From Clostridiales bacterium UBA6468 (lineage in GTDB: Bacteria > Bacillota > Clostridia > Oscillospirales > Oscillospiraceae), in contig DJNI01000077.1 of the NCBI GenBank assembly GCA_002436765.1, positions 61,858-69,674 on the forward strand: DNA of 7,817 nucleotides, in the 5' to 3' direction. Positions 1 through 5,841 of the stretch are shown here, piece after piece (position 1 is the first letter of the stretch; each line of letters opens with the position of its first letter). The translations under genes and the position numbers were made by a program. Below the pieces are notes generated by a model that saw only the letters and a program-made list of their open reading frames with translations, had not been told where the DNA came from and did not search any database.

Positions 1-605
1 CCGCCGCCGCCGCGGCCGCGCAGTCCGGAGTGATCCACTTCGTCGATGACCTCGTCCCGGGTCATGGCGAACATGGCCTTCTTCAGCGCGTCAAAGCCGC
101 CCGCAGCCAGATACTCGTCCAGGGATTCGGCGTCGAATTTGCCGCAGTTCTCCAGAACGATCCGGGTCTGCTTTGCAATGAAGGGGATCTCGTCAGGCTG
201 AACGTAGACCCTTTCGCCCTTCTTATAGAGCAGCCGCTCGATGACCTCGTCACCAAGAACGCTCTTTTCCATGATCTCGGCGCAGTCCTCCGGCTGCACC
301 TTTACGTACTGAATGACCTTGTCGCCCTTCTGGATACGCACCAGGGGGCCAAGCTCGCAGAAGCCCTGGCAGCCCGTCTTCTTGACGCCGACCACCGTCT
401 CGCCGTCGTGGCCGCCGCAGGGCGAGAACACCAGCTCGATGCCGTCGGTTTCCTTGACCAGGTCTTCAAACAGCTCATGGATCTTATGGGATCCGGTGGC
501 GATACAGCCGGTGCCGGAGCAGACCAGGATCCGGCAGGCATAGCTCCGAATCTCCAGCTGCGCCTGTGCGCGGGCCTGGTTCAGTTCTTCACAAGTTTTG
601 ATCAT
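1..605 (-). CDS. nuoF: NuoF/HydB-like NADH-binding subunit, C-terminus cut by window edge
   Basis: This is the flavoprotein subunit of a soluble NADH-linked redox complex, most likely the HydB component of an NAD(H)-dependent, possibly electron-bifurcating [FeFe]-hydrogenase. 201 codons are visible. Residues 24-90 form a thioredoxin-like [2Fe-2S] domain with the CxxxxC...CxxxC pattern (C29, C34, C79, C83; the second pair lies in GCQGFCELGP). That extra N-terminal domain is typical of hydrogenase HydB rather than respiratory NuoF. The visible part ends at GLRGRGGGG (residues 194 on), the start of the glycine-rich NADH/FMN-binding motif. The FMN site, the [4Fe-4S] site and any C-terminal ferredoxin domain lie outside the window. 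The ATG overlaps the stop of nuoE by one base (TGATG), which indicates translational coupling. A formate dehydrogenase partner is an alternative to hydrogenase; the gene to the left would decide. The family call is firm and the partner is inferred. Confidence 0.9.
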   Translation of the reverse strand, partial: MIKTCEELNQARAQAQLEIRSYACRILVCSGTGCIATGSHKIHELFEDLVKETDGIELVFSPCGGHDGETVVGVKKTGCQGFCELGPLVRIQKGDKVIQYVKVQPEDCAEIMEKSVLGDEVIERLLYKKGERVYVQPDEIPFIAKQTRIVLENCGKFDAESLDEYLAAGGFDALKKAMFAMTRDEVIDEVDHSGLRGRGGG

Positions 606-1081
606 CAGCCTCTCCCCCTCAATTCCGCAATCAACGCCAACGCTTTCTCCGGTGTCATGGAGGGATGCACCTGCTCATTGACCATCATGGTGGGTGCCAG
701 ACCGCAGGCGCCCAGGCAGGACACCGTTTCCACGGTAAAGAGCATGTCGTCGGTGGTGTGCTTTTTCTTGCTCAGCCCCAGCTCCTTCCAAAGCGCCTCC
801 AGAACCGGGGTGGAGTGGCGAACGTGGCAGGCGGTTCCGTCGCAGACCTTGATGACGTACTTGCCCTTTGCTTCAAAGGAGAAGTTTTCATAGAAGGTGG
901 CGACCGAGTATGCCTTGGCCTCGGTGATCCCGATCTGCTTTGCCACATAGCTTAATAGCTCCGCAGGAAGATAGCGGTATTCCGCCTGAATATCCTGCAT
1001 GATGGGGATCAGGGAGCGTGCATCCCGGACGTAGCGGGAGATGATCTCGTCCGTTTTGCGGTAATAGGATACATCCAGCAT
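605..1081 (-). CDS. nuoE: NuoE/HydC-like [2Fe-2S] subunit
   Basis: A 158-residue thioredoxin-fold [2Fe-2S] protein of the 24-kDa NuoE family, full length for the family. Residues 1-70 are the helical N-terminal region, including a conserved-looking ATFYENF stretch. The cluster ligands are C80 and C85 (CDGTACHVR) and C122 and C126 (SCLGACGLAP), exactly the CxxxxC/CxxxC arrangement of the family. It would pass electrons between the flavin of its NuoF-like partner and the rest of a cytoplasmic complex, most likely a hydrogenase. The start is supported by a strong AAGGAGGT ribosome binding site (1091-1098) nine bases upstream of the ATG. It is the first gene of its transcript, with an extended -10 promoter at 1142-1169, and its stop overlaps the nuoF start by one base. 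The symbol reflects the family; hydC would be the equivalent name in a hydrogenase operon. Confidence 0.93.
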   Translation of the reverse strand: MLDVSYYRKTDEIISRYVRDARSLIPIMQDIQAEYRYLPAELLSYVAKQIGITEAKAYSVATFYENFSFEAKGKYVIKVCDGTACHVRHSTPVLEALWKELGLSKKKHTTDDMLFTVETVSCLGACGLAPTMMVNEQVHPSMTPEKALALIAELRGRG

Positions 1082-1098
1082 GTTTCTTTTACCTCCTT

Positions 1099-1112
1099 GC
1101 GCGTTTACGCGC
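1099..1112. promoter_or_regulatory. Perfect palindrome in the nuoE leader
   Basis: GCGCGTAAACGCGC on the minus strand, with 6-bp arms around a 2-base centre (or 5-bp arms and a 4-base loop), lies directly upstream of the nuoE ribosome binding site and about 25 bases into the predicted transcript. It could be a small RNA hairpin gating the ribosome site or a DNA operator downstream of the promoter. It does not match the Rex consensus expected for redox genes. The function is unknown. Confidence 0.5.
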
Positions 1113-1141
1113 GAATTTGGGAGTATGGCTTACCAAAAACC

Positions 1142-1169
1142 ATTATATCATAAATTCACAGTTTTTCCA
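1142..1169 (-). promoter_or_regulatory. Extended -10 promoter of nuoE-nuoF
   Basis: On the minus strand a perfect TATAAT (1142-1147) is preceded by TGA, giving an extended -10 (TGnTATAAT). A weak -35, TGGAAA (1164-1169, 4 of 6 matches), lies 16 bases upstream. Transcription should start near 1135, giving a leader of about 54 nt. The DNA further upstream (1170-1280) is AT-rich, unlike the flanking genes, and could help polymerase binding. Confidence 0.75.
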
Positions 1170-1280
1170 TGCACTTTTTCCCCATATTTGTTTCCGTATT
1201 TTTGTAAAACGTCCCTTAATATTTGGTTATATTCACGCAAAATTTCGCATATTCGATATTTCTTTACCGACAGCTTTCAT

Positions 1281-1332
1281 AAAAAGCAGCCCGTCTGCGT
1301 CCGCCAGAAGCACTGACGGCGCGGAGGGCTGC
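1281..1332 (-). terminator. Rho-independent terminator of the moxR-VWA operon
   Basis: On the minus strand an outer stem GCAGCCC/GGGCTGC (1326-1332 with 1286-1292) encloses an inner stem CCGTCAG/CTGGCGG with one G-T wobble, and is followed directly by TTTTT (1281-1285). It begins 20 bases after the VWA stop codon, so it separates this operon from nuoE-nuoF. Confidence 0.85.
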
Positions 1333-1351
1333 AATTCCTGCAAATCTTCGC

Positions 1352-2632
1352 TCACATTTCCTTTGTCAATTTCCGGCAGGCCGAGGCCAGCTCCCGCAGG
1401 GTGCTGCACGATACCATGGGGCAGATGGACGCCATGGCCTGGACGCTCCTTAAATACTGCCACTTCCCCTCCGGGATGGGGTTCAGAATGATCACCCGTC
1501 CCGCCTGACGCTTCGCCTCCCGCAGCGCCGCCACCGCCCGGGGCTGGTCGATGGTCTTGGTGTCGGAGAGGATGAGCAGCGTGGCAGACGCCCCCAGCAC
1601 GCTCGGGCGCATGGCACACAGCGTCTCCAGCGCCGCCCCTAAGTCCGTGCCCCGTCCGTAAATGCCGGAATCCTTTACGTAGCTGCGGAATGAGTCCATG
1701 TTTTGCAGCCGGAAGGCGTCTGCCTCCACCACCGTCTCGGAAAACAGGAACACCCGGGAGCTTTCCGACACCCGGTTCAGACTCTGGATGAACCGCAGAG
1801 CGAACTCCGAAAACTGCACCATGGAGCCGGACACGTCGCACAGCAGCACCAGACGCTTCCGCTTGGCGCGCTTCTTCCGGTAGCGCAGACGGGAAAAGCT
1901 GCCGCCGGTCTCCAGTCCCTTGCGGATGGTGCGGCGGAAATCCAGCTTCCCCATGTGGCCGCCGGCGTGACCCTTGGCCGCCAGCTCCCCGTTGATCTCT
2001 CTGGCCACGGCCTGGATCAGCTCGATTGCCTTGGGAATCTCCGTGTCCTTGAATTGGGAAATGTCCCGGTAGAAAATTCCGATCTCCGGATCCATCTCCT
2101 GTCCGCCCACTCCGGCGTTTTCCATGAGCATCTGCTGCTCCATGATCGCCCGGGTGAACACGGAGTGGATGAAATCGCCGTAGAGCTTGGGGTTGCGCTC
2201 GGCGGTGCCCCGGTACCTTTCCATGAAGCCCCGCAGGCGCTGCCGAGCCTCCTCCGGCATGGCGGCATAGGTCTCCCGCTGCTTTTCGCTCAAATCCATG
2301 GGCTGGCCGTTCAGCTGAAGCTCCTCCTCCGCCTCTTTGCGGCGCTGCTCCAGCGCCTGCTCCCGCTCCATCTGCTCCTTTGCCTGACGGCGGATCTGTT
2401 CCTCCGAGAGGAAAAAGCCGTCGAACACCCGGTTAAAGGTGATCTGCTCCTCACGGGATTTGGCGTAGACGGTGCGCAGGGCAGTCTTCACCCGTTCCCG
2501 GTCGCCCATGCCGAGCGTGGTCAGCAGCCGGGCGGCGTCCTCCGTCTCCTTGGGGCTGATGCTTAACCCTTCCAGGCGGAGCATCCGGGAAAAGGCGGAC
2601 AGCTTTTCCAGGTAGACGTCCGGCTCAGCCAT
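1352..2632 (-). CDS. CoxE-like von Willebrand factor A (VWA) protein
   Basis: A 426-residue cytoplasmic protein with no signal peptide. Residues 75-105 are highly charged and probably helical or coiled. A basic stretch at 250-260 (RYRKKRAKRKR) leads into a VWA domain from about 260 to 410. The metal-ion-dependent adhesion site looks intact: DVSGS (D266, S268, S270), T329 in GRGTDLG and D357 in LSDTKT. Family knowledge: such proteins work with MoxR AAA+ ATPases, and the CoxD/CoxE pair matures the CO dehydrogenase active site. No CO dehydrogenase gene is visible here, so the client is unknown. The chosen ATG has GAGGGG (2640-2645) seven bases upstream; the frame stays open for 24 further codons, but these encode an alanine-rich run that is the moxR 3' end read in another frame. 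The start overlaps the moxR stop by 8 nt, indicating coupled translation. Confidence 0.88.
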   Translation of the reverse strand: MAEPDVYLEKLSAFSRMLRLEGLSISPKETEDAARLLTTLGMGDRERVKTALRTVYAKSREEQITFNRVFDGFFLSEEQIRRQAKEQMEREQALEQRRKEAEEELQLNGQPMDLSEKQRETYAAMPEEARQRLRGFMERYRGTAERNPKLYGDFIHSVFTRAIMEQQMLMENAGVGGQEMDPEIGIFYRDISQFKDTEIPKAIELIQAVAREINGELAAKGHAGGHMGKLDFRRTIRKGLETGGSFSRLRYRKKRAKRKRLVLLCDVSGSMVQFSEFALRFIQSLNRVSESSRVFLFSETVVEADAFRLQNMDSFRSYVKDSGIYGRGTDLGAALETLCAMRPSVLGASATLLILSDTKTIDQPRAVAALREAKRQAGRVIILNPIPEGKWQYLRSVQAMASICPMVSCSTLRELASACRKLTKEM

Positions 2633-3512
2633 GGTGATGCCCCTCACAGCCGCCGCAGCGGCAGCCGCCCGTTTCTTCCCCCTCCAGCGCCGCCATGTCC
2701 TCATTGTTTTTCAGCAGGAATCCGGCGGTCTTTCGCAGGGCGTCGGGGGTCAGCTCCCGGATGCCAAGCGCGTCCAGCGCCGCCGCCCAGTCCAGCGTCT
2801 CGGCGATGGAGGGCTTTTTCAGAATGGCCTCGTTGGCGCGGAGCTTCTGTACCGCCAGCGCCACCTGGGCACAGAGGCGGTCGTCCACATGGGGCAGCTT
2901 CGCCCGCAGGATCGCCAGCTCCTTTTCCATGTCCGGGTACTCGATATACAGATAGGCGCACCGCCGCCGCAGGGCCTCGGACAGGGGTCTTGCCCGGTTG
3001 GAGGTCAGCACCACGAAGGGGACGGAATTGGCCTTGATCGTCCCCACCTCCGGGATCGTCACCTGCATCTCCGACAGCAGCTCCAAAAGGAACGCCTCAA
3101 ATTCCTCGTCGGCCTTGTCGATCTCGTCGATCAGCAGCACCACGGGCTTCTCCGAACGGATGGATTTCAGCAGCGGCCGTTCCAGCAGATATTCGTCGCT
3201 GAACAGCGAGCGGGTCAGCGCTTCCCTGTCCTGGGCGTTCATGTTCACCTGAATGGACAGGAGCTGCTTCTGGTAGTTCCACTCATAGAGCGCCTTGCTT
3301 TCATCCAGCCCCTCGTAGCATTGCAGCCGCACCAGCTCCCGGTCAAGGGCAGCGGCCATGACCTTGGCCACCTCGGTCTTGCCCACACCGGCGGCGCCCT
3401 CGATCAGCAGGGGCCTGCCCAGCTGCAAAGCCACGTACAGCACCGTCGCCAGCGTATCGTCATAAATATAGTGCTGTTCGTCCATCTTTCTTTTTAATTC
3501 TTCCAGATTCAT
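2625..3512 (-). CDS. MoxR-type AAA+ ATPase
   Basis: A 295-residue AAA+ ATPase of the MoxR family, close to the usual length of about 300. Walker A is GAAGVGKT (39-46), Walker B is VVLLIDEID (124-132), sensor 1 lies in LTSNRARPLS (169-178), and RRR (182-184) is the likely arginine finger. Proteins of this type form hexameric rings that remodel or help assemble metal enzymes together with a VWA partner, here the overlapping downstream gene. The ATG is chosen because AAGGAGGG (3519-3526) lies six bases upstream; the longer open frame begins upstream of the promoter's predicted start site. The protein ends in a Cys/His-rich tail, GGCRCGGCEGHHHG (282-295), unusual for a MoxR core and metal-binding in appearance. 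The ATPase family is certain, the substrate is not. Confidence 0.92.
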   Translation of the reverse strand: MNLEELKRKMDEQHYIYDDTLATVLYVALQLGRPLLIEGAAGVGKTEVAKVMAAALDRELVRLQCYEGLDESKALYEWNYQKQLLSIQVNMNAQDREALTRSLFSDEYLLERPLLKSIRSEKPVVLLIDEIDKADEEFEAFLLELLSEMQVTIPEVGTIKANSVPFVVLTSNRARPLSEALRRRCAYLYIEYPDMEKELAILRAKLPHVDDRLCAQVALAVQKLRANEAILKKPSIAETLDWAAALDALGIRELTPDALRKTAGFLLKNNEDMAALEGEETGGCRCGGCEGHHHG

Positions 3513-3534
3513 GGGAATCCCTCCTTTTGTATCG

Positions 3535-3563
3535 ATTATACCACAAAATTTCGGTTTTGCAAA
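3535..3563 (-). promoter_or_regulatory. Extended -10 promoter of the moxR-VWA operon
   Basis: A perfect TATAAT (3535-3540) preceded by TGG is an extended -10 on the minus strand. The -35 is TTTGCA (3558-3563) with a 17-base spacer, or TTGCAA with 16. The predicted start near 3528 leaves only about 16 nt before the moxR ATG, so the leader is essentially just the ribosome binding site. Confidence 0.75.
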
Positions 3564-3609
3564 GAAGTATTGCCGTTTCTTTGACCGCGCATTCCGCCAA
3601 CCGTATAGC

Positions 3610-3646
3610 AAAAAAGCCTCGCAGAGGAAAGCCGCCCGCAGGCGGC
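3610..3646 (-). terminator. Possible weak or backup terminator
   Basis: On the minus strand a GC-rich hairpin (GCCGCC/GGCGGC, 3631-3646) is followed by a short stem CCTC-TGC-GAGG (3617-3627) and then CTTTTTT (T-run at 3610-3615). The stem next to the T-run has only 4 bp, so termination would be weak. It would catch minus-strand transcripts before the moxR promoter. Confidence 0.4.
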
Positions 3647-3661
3647 AAATAAAATCAAATC

Positions 3662-3694
3662 ATTTTCTGCCGGGGCGTGTACCTGGCAGAAAAT
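3662..3694. repeat. 10-bp perfect inverted repeat
   Basis: ATTTTCTGCC (3662-3671) and GGCAGAAAAT (3685-3694) are perfect inverted copies. The stem extends inward through a G-T wobble and two G-C pairs to 13 bp with a 7-base loop. Neither strand has a T-run after the stem, so it is not a standard terminator. The function is unknown. Confidence 0.65.
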
Positions 3695-3715
3695 ACCTTG
3701 CAGTCTGCGAAGTCT

Positions 3716-3859
3716 AGCGCCGCAGCGCTGTGCAGAGCGCAACCGCCGAAGGCGGCTCTTAGCGCGGAGCTGTGCGAGTTGGCCGCCTACGGCGGCCAAG
3801 GAGTGCGCGTAGCAGGCTGCAATTCCCTTGTCCCAAAAGGCCAGCGGCCTTTTGGGACA
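3716..3859. repeat. Modular array of hairpins with related linkers
   Basis: Two related segments begin with AGCGC (3716 and 3761), continue through a CTGTGC-containing linker and end in a GC-rich hairpin: CCGCC-GAA-GGCGG (3743-3755), then TTGGCCGCC-TAC-GGCGGCCAA (3779-3799). A third segment, starting at about 3802, ends in a larger perfect hairpin with 14-bp arms (3829-3842 and 3846-3859). A small AGCGC/GCGCT stem lies at 3716-3729. The pattern suggests a degenerate repeat of about 40-45 bp, of the kind seen in bacterial intergenic palindromic (REP-like) elements. No coding or protein-binding role is evident. Confidence 0.5.
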
Positions 3860-3863
3860 GTCT

Positions 3864-3893
3864 AAAAGCTCTCCCGGAATCCGGGAGAGCTTT
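3864..3893 (-). terminator. Rho-independent terminator of the LRR-like gene
   Basis: A perfect 13-bp inverted repeat (3865-3877 with 3881-3893, loop of three bases) lies 11 bases beyond the stop codon. On the minus strand the GC-rich stem GCTCTCCCGG/CCGGGAGAGC runs into TTTT before AGAC. The T-run is short but stem strength and position fit. Confidence 0.75.
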
Positions 3894-3904
3894 GCGTATC
3901 AGAT

Positions 3905-5599
3905 TCAGGACTCCGCCGCGGGAAGGTCGGTGTCGCCCTCTCTCAAATACCAGCCGACGCTGTTGGGGATGATGGCTTCGTCCAGGCGGAAGACCTTCCG
4001 GAGCATGGCATAATAGGGCAGGTATTTGTCGTGCTCGTCATACCGCCAGCCGCGGCCGTAGGGCTGATCGCCGGTGAACTTGGTCAGGCAATCGGGGTGA
4101 AGCTCGGCAAAACGCTCCTGCTCCTCCGCCGAAATTCGCTTGGCACTGTAGTTCTGGGCGAACAGGGTCTTGATGGGGAGATTGTCCAGCGGGGACAGAT
4201 CCTTGACCTTGGTGAAGCTGATGTTCACCATTTCCAGCTTCTCACACTGCGCCAGCGGGCTGAGATCCTCGATATTGCCGCAGAAGGCCGCCTCGAAGAA
4301 TTTCAGCTCCTTGCAGTTGGCGAAGGGGGTCAGGTCGGAGACATAGGCGCTGGAAATGATGATGGCTTCCAGCTTGGGCATTCCCTTCAGGAAGGAGAAG
4401 TCCTTAAGGAAGGTCACGTCGTTGTGTCCCACGTCCATAAACCGCACGTCCTCGCAGTAGACCAGGTTCTGGGCGTTCTTGTCCGTCAGCTCGTAGGTGC
4501 AGCGGATGACCTCGCAATCGGTCATGCAGCTTCCGCCGCCGTAGGGCACCCGCCAGACCACCTTGGTCTTGTCCCGATAGTCCTCCCGGAGCTGCGCCAT
4601 GCTCTCGTTGGAGATCTGGCAGTTTTCCAGCACGAAGCGGCTGCAATTTTCCAGCAGGTCCAGTGCCAGGCGGGCTTCCGGCAGCCCCTCCTCGCCGATG
4701 TTCACGTTCTTGATGTAAACCTCCGTGGTCTCGGTGGTGGAAAGGCTCTCGCCGTAGAAGTCAAAGACATAATGGAACGATGCCTTCGGGGCAGCCTCTT
4801 CCAAAGTCTTGACGTCCTCCTTTGTCAGGTTGCTGGTGCCGTCGGCCTTCATCAGCTCCACACTGGTCAGTCCGGAGAGCATACCCAGTTTTTCGCTCAC
4901 GCCCGCCACATCGTCGGAAGAAATGCCGGACAGATCCAGCTCGGTTGTGTCCATGGTGTACTCCATGCCGCCGATGTCCACCGTGCAGTCGAAGGTGATA
5001 TTTCCGAAGGCCGTTTTCAGCTCGTTGATCTGCTCCAGGGACATATCCGGCTTTCTCAGCGTGATTTTCTTCACCTCGGGCAGATATTGCAGGTTCTCCA
5101 TCAGGGTATCGTAGTCATAGTCCCCGGCCTCCAGCGTCAGCTCGGTGACATCCGGCGCAAAGGACTTGCCTCCCAGACTGACCTCATAGAGAATCTCGCA
5201 GCCGGGCAGCTGCTGCTTGGCGGATTCCAGAACGGCGTAATCGCTGCAAGCGGTAGCGTCCAGGGTTTTCAGATCGGGAAAATACGCCTTGAGCAGCTGA
5301 ATATCCTCCTCGGTCAGTGACGAGACGATCAGCTCCACGGTGTCGTTGGGATACTTGCTGCCCTGGAATGGGACGTCCCAGTAAATTTGGCACTGGGGCA
5401 GCTGGGAATGGACGGCGTTATAATGCTCAAAGGAAATGTCCTGCCCCCGCAGATCCAGCGTCTTCGCGTCGACGGGATAGACCGCGCCTTCCACGAAAAT
5501 GTGGTTGTTCTGATACCAGAAATATCCCGTGACGCCGGCCACCGCCAGCGCCAGAACCAAAACCACGGCAAACAGAATCCACAGTATTTTTTTTGCCAA
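3905..5599 (-). CDS. Membrane-anchored leucine-rich-repeat-like protein
   Basis: A 564-residue protein with a short basic N-terminus (AKK), one hydrophobic helix at about 5-27, then a large acidic extracellular part; probably anchored in the membrane and facing out. Residues 40-350 contain five degenerate modules. Each carries a 14-residue motif ending x[VF]x[FLIY]xG (starts at 67, 131, 198, 270, 342) and is often followed by a TEL-type strand; spacing is 64, 67, 72 and 72 residues. Residues about 380-480 carry clearer leucine-rich repeats such as SDLTPFANCKELKFFE and EDLSPLAQCEKLEMVNI. The last 85 residues are not repetitive and are rich in Y, R and D. I know of no function; LRR surface proteins usually bind ligands. 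The TTG start has a strong ribosome site and lies within the predicted transcript; an ATG at 5644 is an alternative adding 15 residues. It is transcribed alone and divergently from the VanY gene. Confidence 0.8.
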   Translation of the reverse strand: MAKKILWILFAVVLVLALAVAGVTGYFWYQNNHIFVEGAVYPVDAKTLDLRGQDISFEHYNAVHSQLPQCQIYWDVPFQGSKYPNDTVELIVSSLTEEDIQLLKAYFPDLKTLDATACSDYAVLESAKQQLPGCEILYEVSLGGKSFAPDVTELTLEAGDYDYDTLMENLQYLPEVKKITLRKPDMSLEQINELKTAFGNITFDCTVDIGGMEYTMDTTELDLSGISSDDVAGVSEKLGMLSGLTSVELMKADGTSNLTKEDVKTLEEAAPKASFHYVFDFYGESLSTTETTEVYIKNVNIGEEGLPEARLALDLLENCSRFVLENCQISNESMAQLREDYRDKTKVVWRVPYGGGSCMTDCEVIRCTYELTDKNAQNLVYCEDVRFMDVGHNDVTFLKDFSFLKGMPKLEAIIISSAYVSDLTPFANCKELKFFEAAFCGNIEDLSPLAQCEKLEMVNISFTKVKDLSPLDNLPIKTLFAQNYSAKRISAEEQERFAELHPDCLTKFTGDQPYGRGWRYDEHDKYLPYYAMLRKVFRLDEAIIPNSVGWYLREGDTDLPAAES

Positions 5600-5606
5600 G
5601 TTCCTT

Positions 5607-5613
5607 ACCTCCC
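5607..5613 (-). promoter_or_regulatory. Ribosome binding site that decides the LRR-like gene start
   Basis: GGGAGGT on the minus strand lies seven bases upstream of TTG at 5599. The in-frame upstream alternatives are ATG at 5644, with only a weak GAAG nearby, and TTG at 5659, which would lie upstream of the predicted transcription start near 5656. The protein from 5599 begins directly with a basic residue pair and a membrane helix. Confidence 0.7.
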
Positions 5614-5662
5614 GTTCGGGGGCTGCGGCCAAAGCGCCCCCCATGTCTTCAAATTGCAATTC

Positions 5663-5691
5663 ATAATACCATATTTCGCCCGAAAAAGCAA
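5663..5691 (-). promoter_or_regulatory. Promoter of the LRR-like gene
   Basis: TATTAT (5663-5668) preceded by TGG gives an extended -10 on the minus strand. A weak -35, TTGCTT (5686-5691, matching only TTG), lies 17 bases upstream. The leader to the TTG start would be about 57 nt. Confidence 0.6.
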
Positions 5692-5693
5692 CA

Positions 5694-5719
5694 CTTCCAG
5701 GTCGAAATGTGGCTGGAAG
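5694..5719. promoter_or_regulatory. Inverted repeat between divergent promoters
   Basis: CTTCCAG (5694-5700) and CTGGAAG (5713-5719) are perfect 7-bp inverted copies with a 12-base gap, so their centres are 19 bp apart, nearly two helical turns. The left arm starts three bases from the -35 of the LRR-like gene, and the right arm ends 24 bases before the -35 of the VanY gene. The layout suits a dimeric regulator acting on both genes, which is inference. Confidence 0.45.
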
Positions 5720-5743
5720 ATTATGAAGGTTCTATTAAGCGGG

Positions 5744-5772
5744 TTGCATTTTGTATCGTCCGATGATATACT
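5744..5772 (+). promoter_or_regulatory. Promoter of the VanY-type gene
   Basis: TTGCAT (5744-5749, 4 of 6 matches) and TATACT (5767-5772, 5 of 6), with an optimal 17-base spacer and a TGA extended -10. Transcription should start near 5779, giving a leader of about 63 nt. Confidence 0.8.
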
Positions 5773-5781
5773 GGGGGATAT

Positions 5782-5818
5782 CCGAGGAATCCCGCCGGAA
5801 AGGGGCGGCTCCCCTCGG
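5782..5818 (+). promoter_or_regulatory. Stem-loop in the 5' leader of the VanY-type gene
   Basis: CCGAGG/CCTCGG (5782-5787, 5813-5818) encloses an inner stem CCGCC/GGCGG (5792-5796, 5804-5808). It begins a few bases after the predicted transcript start and ends 11 bases before the ribosome binding site. No T-run follows, so it is not an attenuator-type terminator. It may protect the 5' end of the message. Confidence 0.4.
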
Positions 5819-5841
5819 TTACGTTTCTTGGAGGACGCACT

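Larger units (their letters stand above)
3564..3904. other. Gene-free stretch packed with inverted repeats
   Basis: Between the moxR promoter and the stop of the LRR-like gene I see no credible gene: the open frames lack ribosome sites and read through palindromes. The stretch holds at least six inverted repeats, described in separate entries, ending with the terminator of the LRR-like gene. The -35 edge of the moxR promoter marks its left end. Confidence 0.7.

Noticed and set aside
30..893. A 287-codon plus-strand open frame across nuoF-nuoE
   Set aside because: It runs antisense across two genes with intact cluster-binding cysteines and has no recognisable domain.
1085..1260. Rex (redox) operator upstream of nuoE
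   Set aside because: I looked for a TTGTTAA-N4-TTAACAA type site and found no convincing match. GCAAAATTTCGC (1237-1248) is only an imperfect palindrome.
2633..2704. N-terminal extension of the VWA protein with an Ala/Arg-rich run
   Set aside because: It is the moxR 3' end read in another frame. A ribosome site upstream of 2632 gives a normal start.
3662..3694. Terminator call for the 10-bp inverted repeat
   Set aside because: Neither strand has a T-run after the stem; the T bases are inside the 5' arm.
4031..5320. A 429-codon plus-strand open frame opposite the LRR-like gene
   Set aside because: It is the antisense of a gene with clear LRR patterns, membrane helix and ribosome site. Its product is low in complexity (H, L, Q, G rich) with no domain, as expected for mirror frames in GC-rich DNA.
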